From contig DAOVXR010000002.1 of NCBI GenBank assembly GCA_030636065.1, positions 1 to 23,672 on the forward strand: a stretch of DNA of 23,672 nt. Reading direction: 5' to 3'. The stretch is from Sedimentisphaerales bacterium (lineage in GTDB: Bacteria; Planctomycetota; Phycisphaerae; Sedimentisphaerales; SM23-30). Under the pieces are notes generated by a model, which saw only the letters and a list, made by a program, of their open reading frames with translations, did no database searches and was not told where the DNA came from. This document shows, piece after piece, positions 7,688 through 15,508 of this stretch (its first letter is position 1; each line of letters opens with the position of its first letter). A program made the position numbers and the translations under genes.

Positions 7688-9454
7688 ATGGGAGTTGCGA
7701 GGATTGTGGATAGCGCTACAATAAAACGTGAGTTCGAGCTATTGCAACACATTCCTATGGGGGTGTTTGTTCTAAGAAGGGACTATACAGTTGTTTTCTG
7801 GAACAATTGCCTGGAAGAATGGACGGGGATTTCACAAAACGATATTATGGACACACATATATTCGAACATTTTCCCCACTTGGACAACTCAAGCTATACT
7901 TATCGATTGGAAGATTTATTTGAAGGTGGACCACCTATTGTATTTTCCTCTCAATTGCATAAGCAAATAATCCCCTCCTGTTTTAGAGACGGCCAGTCAC
8001 GGATTCAGCATACAACAGTTACGTCTATACCCACAAATCAGGAGAAAGAACACTATGCTCTTTTTGTAATCGAAGACGTTACGGATCTGAATTGCCAAAT
8101 CAAAGATTATCGTGCCCTCCGCGATCAGGCCATAGAAGAAATCAAAATACGAAAAAAGACAGAAGAATTACTGTGCCAGGCTCAGTCAGAATTGGAAGAT
8201 CGGGTAGAGCGACGCACCCTGGAATTAAACAAAGCACATACAGAAAATGACCAGTTATTAAAAGCAATAACATCAATTCTGATAAGCATGGATGAAAAGG
8301 GCAGAATTGTCCAATGGAACGCGGCAGCAGAGAGGGTTTTTGGTATTTCTAAAGCTGAAGTTATGGGCCAAACCCTTCCGGAATGTAATATTCAATGGGA
8401 TTGTGATAAAATTATCGAGGCCGTTAATCTATGCAAAAGTCGGGAAAAATCAACACCAGTGGATGATGTACATTTTAAGCGTACGGACGGCACTGATGGA
8501 TTTCTGGGTTTAACAATAAATCCGGTCATAGGAAAAGAAAAGAAACAATTAAGCATTCTTGTGTTTGGAGCGGATATAACTGAACGCAAAATCCTGGAGG
8601 CACAACTGGGTGCGGCCCAGAAATTGGAGGCAATCGGGCAACTGGCTTCGGGGATAGCTCATGAAATCAATACACCTACGCAGTACATAGGCGATAACAC
8701 CCAATTTCTAAAGGAGGGTTTCGATGATTTTGTCACCTTGCTGGAGAAGTATAACAGATTACTGAAGGCCGTTAAGCAAAGTGAACCAAGTTCACAGCTT
8801 GTCTCTGAAATAGAAGAGGCCCTTGAAGCAGTTGACGCCAATTACCTGACCAATGAAATTCCCAATGCGATTCAACAATCGCTCGAAGGTGTAGAACGAG
8901 TAACCAGTATTGTTCGAGCAATGAAAGAGTTTGCTCATCCGGGTTCGAAAGAAAAGACCCTCACGGATATCAACCGGGCTATTGAAAGTACCGTTACGGT
9001 AGCACGTAATGAGTGGAAATATGTCGCCGAGATGAAGACAGATTTTGCCGGCGATCTGCCGGAGGTTTTCTGTCTGCCAGGTGAGTTTAATCAGGTGATC
9101 CTGAACATTGTTGTAAATGCCGCTCACGCAATATCAGAAACAATTGAAAATGGAGGCGTGGAACGTGGAGTTATAACCATCAGCACTCACAAAGCCGGTG
9201 ATTGGGCAGAGATACGTATCAGCGATACAGGTCCGGGGATCCCCGAGGAGATCAGATCGAAAATCTTCAATGCTTTCTTCACCACTAAAGGAGTGGGAAA
9301 GGGTAGTGGCCAGGGATTAGCCATATCACATTCAGTAATTGTCGATAAGCATGGCGGGGAATTGACCTTCGAAACGGAAACAGGAAAAGGAACTACTTTT
9401 ATTATTCGTTTGCCCATTACTTCTGAGTTGGAAAAGTGCGTACAAAATCACTAA
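7688..9454 (+). CDS. Cytoplasmic PAS-PAS sensor histidine kinase
   Basis: A 588-residue protein without membrane segments. PAS domain 1 spans about 15-135 (PMGVFVLRRDYTVVFWN). A coiled coil follows (about 135-190, ending RVERRTLEL), then PAS domain 2 (about 195-300, closing with the typical DITERK). The DHp domain has His325 in [10 protein letters not shown] and a long second helix ending [12 protein letters not shown]. The HATPase domain shows the N-box EFNQVILNIVVNAAHAI, G1 DTGPGIP, FFTTKGVGKGSGQGL and a final GKGTTFIIRLP. It starts at ATG 7688, immediately after the CheC-like stop and in the same frame, with no strong ribosome-binding site, so coupling or reinitiation is likely. It is one of four kinases here with the same DHp-ATPase module. 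The signal is unknown, and a soluble PAS sensor suggests an intracellular cue such as redox, gas or a ligand. Confidence 0.92.
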   Translation: MGVARIVDSATIKREFELLQHIPMGVFVLRRDYTVVFWNNCLEEWTGISQNDIMDTHIFEHFPHLDNSSYTYRLEDLFEGGPPIVFSSQLHKQIIPSCFRDGQSRIQHTTVTSIPTNQEKEHYALFVIEDVTDLNCQIKDYRALRDQAIEEIKIRKKTEELLCQAQSELEDRVERRTLELNKAHTENDQLLKAITSILISMDEKGRIVQWNAAAERVFGISKAEVMGQTLPECNIQWDCDKIIEAVNLCKSREKSTPVDDVHFKRTDGTDGFLGLTINPVIGKEKKQLSILVFGADITERKILEAQLGAAQKLEAIGQLASGIAHEINTPTQYIGDNTQFLKEGFDDFVTLLEKYNRLLKAVKQSEPSSQLVSEIEEALEAVDANYLTNEIPNAIQQSLEGVERVTSIVRAMKEFAHPGSKEKTLTDINRAIESTVTVARNEWKYVAEMKTDFAGDLPEVFCLPGEFNQVILNIVVNAAHAISETIENGGVERGVITISTHKAGDWAEIRISDTGPGIPEEIRSKIFNAFFTTKGVGKGSGQGLAISHSVIVDKHGGELTFETETGKGTTFIIRLPITSELEKCVQNH

Positions 9455-9470
9455 TAATGGCGGTATTATC

Positions 9471-10700
9471 TTGGAAATGGAATCAACAATTAAAGCAAAT
9501 AAACTGGTGATGGCTACTAACGCTTTCCTGGAAGGTGTAATGGAAAGCGTTACCAACGTTATTTTTGTAATTGATCTGGATGAAAATTTCAGCCTGGTTA
9601 GTAAGGCAGCATTAGAAATCACCGGATATACAAGTGATGAGCTGATTGGGCAATCGATATCTATATTTTGCGCCTCTGATATCTTTGCGGAGTTGAACAA
9701 GCAATTGATGAAAGTCAAGGTGATGGGTGTAACAGTATCACAGTATGAAACAGAAATAATTCGAAAAGACGGCGCTAAGGTTTTCGTCAATATGAATCTG
9801 TCTCCACTATACGAAAACGGAAATATTGGAAGCATAGTGGGTACTATCGAAGATATCACACAGCGAAAGAAACTGGAAGGTCAGTTATTGCAGGTACGAA
9901 AGCTGGAATCTATCGGCCAATTAGCTGCTGGTATAGCTCACGAAATCAATACACCCACACAATATATCGGAGACAATACCCGTTTCCTCCGGGAATCTTT
10001 CAATGATATAGCGGATATGATCAGTAAATATAACAGCCTCCTGGAAACCGACAATATATCTCCGGATTCGATCTCCGGGCTTAAACAGGCTATGGAGGAA
10101 ATTGATATTGAGTACCTGCTTGATGAAATTCCTCACGCGATCGAACAAACCCTGGAGGGTATAGACAGGGTGGCCGAAATCGTTCAGGCTATGAAGGAAT
10201 TCTCACATCCCGGCGTTGAAGGAAAAACTGCGGTTGATCTTAATAAGGCTATCAAAAGTGTGATTGCGATAGCACGCAATGAATGGAAATATACATCTGA
10301 GATGAAAACACAATTCGATCCTGAGTTGCCTCTGGTGCAGTGCCTGCCGTGTGAGTTTAATCAGGTTATATTGAACATAATAATCAACGCTTCCCAGGCA
10401 ATTATTGAAGTGGTAGGCAACGGCTCCAAAGAGAAGGGAACTATCACAATAAGCACACAAAAAGACGGCGATTGGGTAGAGATACGCATCAGTGACACCG
10501 GTCCTGGAATAGCCGAAGATAACCGCGACAAAATATTCGACCCCTTCTTCACTACCAAAGAAGTTGGTAGCGGGTCAGGTCAGGGATTGTCCATAGCACA
10601 TTCAATCGTAGTCGATAAGCACGGAGGAACGATTTCTCTTGATACTAAAATTGGTAAAGGAGCTACATTTATTATTCGCTTACCTATCAATTCCGATTAG
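9471..10700 (+). CDS. PAS sensor histidine kinase
   Basis: A soluble kinase of about 409 residues. One PAS domain spans about 20-125 (NVIFVIDLDENFSLVSKAAL, closing with EDITQRK). The DHp has His157 in [10 protein letters not shown], a long connector, and IVQAMKEFSHPG. The HATPase shows [45 protein letters not shown] and a terminal FIIRLP. It aligns closely with the kinase just upstream from the H-box to the end, as if duplicated with loss of one PAS domain. The start is uncertain: TTG 9471 has GGCGG upstream, while ATG 9477 is two codons in and has no clear ribosome-binding site. It starts 16 bases after the preceding stop, so it is probably in the same operon. Its partner receiver is not encoded next to it. 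The CheY-like protein is the nearest candidate. Confidence 0.9.
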   Translation: MEMESTIKANKLVMATNAFLEGVMESVTNVIFVIDLDENFSLVSKAALEITGYTSDELIGQSISIFCASDIFAELNKQLMKVKVMGVTVSQYETEIIRKDGAKVFVNMNLSPLYENGNIGSIVGTIEDITQRKKLEGQLLQVRKLESIGQLAAGIAHEINTPTQYIGDNTRFLRESFNDIADMISKYNSLLETDNISPDSISGLKQAMEEIDIEYLLDEIPHAIEQTLEGIDRVAEIVQAMKEFSHPGVEGKTAVDLNKAIKSVIAIARNEWKYTSEMKTQFDPELPLVQCLPCEFNQVILNIIINASQAIIEVVGNGSKEKGTITISTQKDGDWVEIRISDTGPGIAEDNRDKIFDPFFTTKEVGSGSGQGLSIAHSIVVDKHGGTISLDTKIGKGATFIIRLPINSD

Positions 10701-10736
10701 GACAGGAGGTGGCATGGTATAAATCTATTATGCGTA

Positions 10737-10764
10737 GTGTGATATATATTGTGTGATATATATT
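10737..10764 (+). repeat. Two tandem 14-bp AT-rich repeats
   Basis: GTGTGATATATATT occurs twice back to back (10737-10750 and 10751-10764), followed by a partial third GATATT. It lies in the 5' region of the outer-membrane protein gene and could be a binding site, part of an AT-rich promoter, or simple repeat expansion. No convincing -35/-10 pair with proper spacing is visible. Confidence 0.6.
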
Positions 10765-10811
10765 GATATTAGTTTTGTGTAAAATGTAACGAAAGGAAAA
10801 CGGTGATAATT

Positions 10812-11618
10812 ATGAACAAAAAACAGATCATGTTAAGTGTTGTAGCTATGGTAATACTAACCAATGTATCTTTAGCACAGGAAGCTGAAGAGCCAAAGCT
10901 TGGAGTTACTCTCAGCGTTAAGCCTATGAGTAAACACATCTGGCGTGGCTACGATGTCCTGGGTGACCACGGCGCTCTCTATTCCAATATGAATGTAAGT
11001 CTTTTTGATACAGGTTTCAGTGTCAATTTGTGGAATATGACTCCAATTGGTAGTGGCACGGACAATTATGGTCGTGGCAACAACAGCCATCAGGAATGTG
11101 ACTATACTGTCGCTTATGGTTTTGCTTTATTTAAAGAAGAGCCTTACGCTTTGAATATCGCAGGTAATTTCACTCATTACGATTTCCCCAAGCTCAACAA
11201 ATATGCTGACGCCCAGGAAATTGGCATAAGTGTGGCGTTACCTAAGCTTATCAGTATTGGCGATATTGCCCTGGTCCCAAGCTATTATGCCGGTAAACTC
11301 TGGCCTGCCACGTCAGGTGAAAGTGGTGTGATCGCCGGGGGGTATCATTGCTTTGCCCTGAATTGGGATTTGGAAGTGCCATGTTTTTTTAACAAAGATG
11401 CCAAGCAAGCGTTCAGTTTCTTTACCGACATAAATTATAACGACGGCATCTTCGGATCAGACCATGATTGGTCACATGCTACTCTTGGCGTTTCAACCAA
11501 CATTGCGTTAGGCCCAGTAACACTTACACCATGTTTGCAATATCAGATATCAATGGATAAATCCGTCAATGATGATGAAGAACTATGGTGTGGATTAAAT
11601 GTATCGTATAGCTTCTAA
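10812..11618 (+). CDS. Outer-membrane beta-barrel protein of unknown function
   Basis: A protein of about 268 residues starting with a classical signal peptide (MNKKQIMLSVVAMVILTNVSLA, cleavage probably near residue 22). The rest has alternating beta-type sequence with aromatic girdle residues and ends in VSYSF, the terminal Phe typical of barrel proteins inserted by the BAM machinery. The opening after the signal peptide ('V-K-P-M-S-K-H-I-W-R-G-Y') resembles the 'S-x-Y-x-x-R-G' start of the TIGR02001/Gcw_chp family. That is a tentative link, and no function is known for it. ATG 10812 is supported by GGTGAT four bases upstream. GTG 10803, six bases after AAAGG, is an alternative. It sits between two kinases, so it may be a surface component regulated by them or a passenger. 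Confidence 0.8.
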   Translation: MNKKQIMLSVVAMVILTNVSLAQEAEEPKLGVTLSVKPMSKHIWRGYDVLGDHGALYSNMNVSLFDTGFSVNLWNMTPIGSGTDNYGRGNNSHQECDYTVAYGFALFKEEPYALNIAGNFTHYDFPKLNKYADAQEIGISVALPKLISIGDIALVPSYYAGKLWPATSGESGVIAGGYHCFALNWDLEVPCFFNKDAKQAFSFFTDINYNDGIFGSDHDWSHATLGVSTNIALGPVTLTPCLQYQISMDKSVNDDEELWCGLNVSYSF

Positions 11619-11662
11619 GGCGGTCAATGTAGTATTTAATGATATCCTGAAAGGAAATAGAA

Positions 11663-12529
11663 ATGGATGTTTCAAGAAGACAATTTGTTAAAGGGCTTGG
11701 AGCAACCGGAACATTGCTTGGCTTTTCCGGTATTTTGCAAAATAGTTCAGCCCACGCAGAGGAAACAAAACCTGCAGTGAGTGGAAAAGTCGGCGTCGAA
11801 TGGCTGGGGCACGGCAGCTTTCTTTTTATCTCACCCAAAAATAAAAGAATCCTGTTTGACCCCTGGACCAGTACCAATCCGAAATGTCCGGGAAAATACA
11901 GGAAAAAAGGTGGCTTCGGCAATATCGACCTAATCCTCTGGACTCATGGCCATGTAGATCACTTCATGCTGTCAGACGCCAAGGAACTGGTATCCGATTA
12001 TTCACCTAAGGTTGTTGCCCCGTGGGAGTTGAGCTTTTTCATCAAGCAGGAGATTCCCGCTGCCGAGACACAGACCTTTGTGCTGGGTAACAAAGGTTGT
12101 ACCGCCGATTTCGATGGTATCAGGGTGACCATGGTCGAGGCATACCATTCTGCCGGGGCCCAGTTAACCGGCTTCGAAGGAACCAACCGGTTTGTTGGTG
12201 AGGCGGTAGGCTATATCATCGAGTTCGAAAACGGACTCAAAATATACCATTCAGGAGATACCTCATTAATGGGAGATATGAAAACCATTATAGGAGATTA
12301 CTATAAGCCGGATATTGCCATTTTACCTATTGGCGGAGTCTTTACCATGGGGCCGGATGAGGCTGCCTATGCCTGCAAGCTGATCAATCCCAAAATTGTT
12401 ATCCCTGAGCACTTCGGTACGTTCCCGGTGCTTACTCAGGATACTGACTGTTTTGCCAGGCAACTCCGGAAACAGGCTCCCCAAACCAGAATGCTTGAGG
12501 TTAAACCAGGTGAGAAAGTTGATGTATAG
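11663..12529 (+). CDS. Tat-exported metallo-beta-lactamase-fold hydrolase (UPF0173/UlaG-like)
   Basis: A 288-residue protein with a twin-arginine signal (SRRQFVKGLG at 4-13, hydrophobic stretch, possible cleavage after AHA at 30-32), so it is exported folded. The metallo-beta-lactamase fold follows: metal ligands are His95, His97, Asp99 and His100 in THGHVDH, His162, Asp199 in HSGDT and His250 in PEHFGTFP. WLGHGSF near the mature N-terminus and LPIGGVFTMGPDEA match UPF0173/UlaG-type hydrolases. Most relatives lack a signal peptide and are about 225 residues, so the export signal is the unusual part. The substrate is unknown. AAAGGA about eight bases before ATG 11663 supports the start. It follows the beta-barrel gene by 44 bases and precedes the split sensor kinase closely, so all three may be one unit. 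Confidence 0.88.
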   Translation: MDVSRRQFVKGLGATGTLLGFSGILQNSSAHAEETKPAVSGKVGVEWLGHGSFLFISPKNKRILFDPWTSTNPKCPGKYRKKGGFGNIDLILWTHGHVDHFMLSDAKELVSDYSPKVVAPWELSFFIKQEIPAAETQTFVLGNKGCTADFDGIRVTMVEAYHSAGAQLTGFEGTNRFVGEAVGYIIEFENGLKIYHSGDTSLMGDMKTIIGDYYKPDIAILPIGGVFTMGPDEAAYACKLINPKIVIPEHFGTFPVLTQDTDCFARQLRKQAPQTRMLEVKPGEKVDV

Positions 12530-12549
12530 AAACATTGACAAACAAATCC

Positions 12550-13266
12550 ATGAATCAGGATAAGACAATACAATTTAAGGTTCGAATATCGATCCACCAC
12601 AAGATAATGCTCTATGTGGGCCTGTTGGTCCTTGCGGCAGTGGGGACAACTACCTATATAGCTGCCAAAATAGAGACTGAGGTACTTATCGATGAATTGA
12701 CACATTACAGCAAACACAGAGCTGAGCATATTACATCCAGTACCACAAGGGCTTTCAGTTCCTTAAATTGGGTTGGTGTAGAGAAAATGCTGCATGAAGT
12801 TACCGAGTGTGAACGCGAGGACCTCCTTTATGCCAAGATCATCAAGCCGAATGGCGAAGTCTATCTGGCCAGCCAGAAAAAGTATTATGGAGATACGATT
12901 GATCCGGCACTGTTGTATGACAAGGAAACAGTTCTGGATAATTATCACTTTTCACATACAGACGAATATGGGATATTACTGGTTCATCCATTCAAAATCG
13001 GAGGTGATCTATGGCGAGTGATTCTTGGAGTTTCAACCAGGCCGATTCAGCAAGCCACTAAGAAATTAATTGCACGCAATCTCGTGTATGGCGGTTTGAT
13101 CACACTGTTGGGATTAGTCGGCGCTTTTCTTTTATCCAAGTCCATTTCCAGGCCTATTATCGCTATTGCCAGTGCGGCAAAAGTCGTATCACAGGGAAAA
13201 GTGTTTCTGGTTTCACAATTAAATCCAGGGACGAGGTGGGCCTTCTTAATCATTGTCTTAATATAA
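12550..13266 (+). CDS. Membrane sensor kinase, N-terminal (sensor and HAMP) part, frame broken
   Basis: This frame encodes the input half of a transmembrane kinase: TM1 (about 20-42, IMLYVGLLVLAAVGTTTYIA), an extracytoplasmic sensor of about 140 residues with Cache-like features (IIKPNGEVYLAS, WRVILGVST), TM2 (about 175-195, GLITLLGLVGAFLLS) and the start of a HAMP domain (SISRPIIAIASAAKVVSQG). At 13200 the HAMP homology moves to the -1 frame, and this frame then gives about 20 unrelated residues before TAA 13264-13266. Joined by a -1 shift the protein would be about 558 residues. ATG 12550 is the likely start. TTG 12535 is possible, and neither has a clear ribosome-binding site. It is either a real frameshift mutation, a one-base sequence error in an A-run, or programmed frameshifting. 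Confidence 0.75.
   Translation: MNQDKTIQFKVRISIHHKIMLYVGLLVLAAVGTTTYIAAKIETEVLIDELTHYSKHRAEHITSSTTRAFSSLNWVGVEKMLHEVTECEREDLLYAKIIKPNGEVYLASQKKYYGDTIDPALLYDKETVLDNYHFSHTDEYGILLVHPFKIGGDLWRVILGVSTRPIQQATKKLIARNLVYGGLITLLGLVGAFLLSKSISRPIIAIASAAKVVSQGKVFLVSQLNPGTRWAFLIIVLI
13194..13228 (+). other. Slippery heptamer G_GGA_AAA with a downstream stem, possible -1 frameshift site
   Basis: In the frame of the sensor half the codons read caG GGA AAA (13194-13200), an X_XXY_YYZ heptamer. A -1 slip reads AGT next and restores HAMP sequence (SVSGFTIKSRDEVGLLNH) leading into the kinase. Six bases after the heptamer, CTGGTTT (13207-13213) can pair with AAATCCAG (13221-13228) around a 7-base loop with one bulged T, giving a modest stem that weaker U-G pairs can extend. 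A missing A in the run would give the same picture, so function is not proven. Confidence 0.4.
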
Positions 13267-14225
13267 TGGTCAATAATTTGAAGGATGCGGAACAGCAACT
13301 AAGAGAAGCTAATCAAAATCTTGAAGAAAAGATAGAGGAACGAACGAAAGAATTGAAAAAGACTAATCTTGACCTTCGTAATACTCAGGCTCAGTTAATT
13401 CAAACAGAAAAGATGAGTGCCATCGGGCAGTTGGCCTCCGGTATTGCCCATGAAATCAACACGCCAACCCAGTATGTTAGTGACAATGCCCATTTTCTCC
13501 AGGAATCCTTTGATGACATAACTGGTTTGCTGGATAAATATAACTGTTTCTCAAAAGCGAGCAAAACGACAAATGTGCCGGAGGAAATGGTTATATCCAT
13601 TGAGAAGTTAAGGGAAGAAATCGATATCGAGTATCTTCTGGATGAAATTCCCAAATCAATCAAGCAAACTCTCGAAGGTATAGATCAGGTTACTATGATT
13701 GTGCAGGCCATGAAAGATTTCTCTCGTCCCGGCGTAGAAAACAGAGTCGCTGTCAATATCAACGATGCCATTGCAAACACCATTGCCATATCCCGTAACG
13801 AATGGAATTACATAGCTGATATGAAGACTCAGTTCGATGCTGACTTGCCCATGGTAACCTGTCTGCCGGGTGAATTCAACCAGGTAATATTGAATTTAAT
13901 CGTCAATGCCGCAGATGCCATTGGCGGGGTCGCAGGTGATAAACCTGAAAACAAAGGTACTATTACACTGACTACCCTCCGATATGGTGACTACGTAGAG
14001 ATTCGTATCAGCGATACCGGTTCCGGAATCCCCGCTGAAATCAGAAGTAAGATATTCGATCCGTTTTTTACCACCAAGGAAGTGGGTAGTGGTATTGGCT
14101 ATGGCTTGTCAGTATGCCATGATGTGATAGTGAACAAGCACCATGGCACAATTACTTTTGAGACAGAAATAGATAAGGGAACAACATTTGTTATTCGTAT
14201 GCCCATAAATACGAGTGAGAAGTAA
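13236..14225 (+). CDS. Membrane sensor kinase, C-terminal (HAMP end, DHp, ATPase) part
   Basis: This frame continues the split sensor kinase. GTG 13236 is the first start codon in frame, though the homology begins earlier, at 13200. ATG 13266 overlaps the stop of the sensor frame (TAATG), so reinitiation could yield a soluble kinase. The sequence runs: HAMP end (DEVGLLNHCLNIMVNN), coiled coil (LEEKIEERTKELKK), DHp with His codon at 13449 in [25 protein letters not shown], then HATPase with [39 protein letters not shown] and a terminal FVIRMP. It belongs to the same family as the other three kinases of this type, with IGYGL where they have SGQGL. All catalytic motifs look intact, so the kinase half is not decaying. 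It ends 15 bases before the receiver-HD-GYP gene, its likely partner. Confidence 0.82.
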   Translation: MGLLNHCLNIMVNNLKDAEQQLREANQNLEEKIEERTKELKKTNLDLRNTQAQLIQTEKMSAIGQLASGIAHEINTPTQYVSDNAHFLQESFDDITGLLDKYNCFSKASKTTNVPEEMVISIEKLREEIDIEYLLDEIPKSIKQTLEGIDQVTMIVQAMKDFSRPGVENRVAVNINDAIANTIAISRNEWNYIADMKTQFDADLPMVTCLPGEFNQVILNLIVNAADAIGGVAGDKPENKGTITLTTLRYGDYVEIRISDTGSGIPAEIRSKIFDPFFTTKEVGSGIGYGLSVCHDVIVNKHHGTITFETEIDKGTTFVIRMPINTSEK

Positions 14226-14240
14226 TTCAGGAATAGCAGG

Positions 14241-15394
<1,154 letters not shown>

Positions 15395-15398
<4 letters not shown>

Positions 15399-15493
15399 TA
15401 AAACACCAGCCAATCATAAGCTTACATCGCGGAATTGTAAGCGTGATATGCGGCAGATTAAACGTTCCGGAAGGCGTTTCTGGTTGTTTTTAG
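15395..15493 (+). CDS. Small ORF encoding a peptide with SLHRGIVSVICG
   Basis: A GTG start at 15395 lies eight bases after AGGAG and overlaps the TGA of the upstream gene (GTGA). The frame runs 32 codons to TAG 15491-15493. It contains SLHRGIVSVICG, nearly the same as SLHQGIVSVIYG in a second small ORF at 17039. Both short frames sit right after one signalling gene and right before a sensor gene. I know no family for it. The shared sequence also forms an inverted repeat at DNA level, so the conservation may belong to RNA or DNA structure rather than to a peptide. Confidence 0.35.
15420..15442 (+). repeat. Inverted repeat of the 21-nt family, single copy
   Basis: GCTTACA (15420-15426) and TGTAAGC (15436-15442) are perfect inverted arms around a 9-base centre, followed by GTGATAT. 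The same arms, spacing and GTGATAT tail occur at 17100-17129. It lies between the receiver-HD-GYP gene and the heme sensor gene. It could be an RNA hairpin in the leader or a dyad for a DNA-binding protein. No T-run follows, so it does not look like a terminator. Confidence 0.65.
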
Positions 15494-15508
15494 GAGAGCA
15501 AGATAATT

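Noticed and set aside
9332..9859. 175-residue minus-strand frame
   Set aside because: It lies antisense across the end of one kinase and the start of the next, both with clear domains; the translation is low-complexity and matches nothing recognisable.
10737..10790. Sigma-70 promoter (TTGATA with TAAAAT or TGTAAC)
   Set aside because: The spacing is 11 bases for TAAAAT, and TGTAAC is a weak match at 16; not strong enough to call in AT-rich DNA.
15420..15442. Intrinsic terminator
   Set aside because: The inverted repeat has no following T-run and a 9-base centre, and the related copies are tandem, which fits a structural or binding element better.
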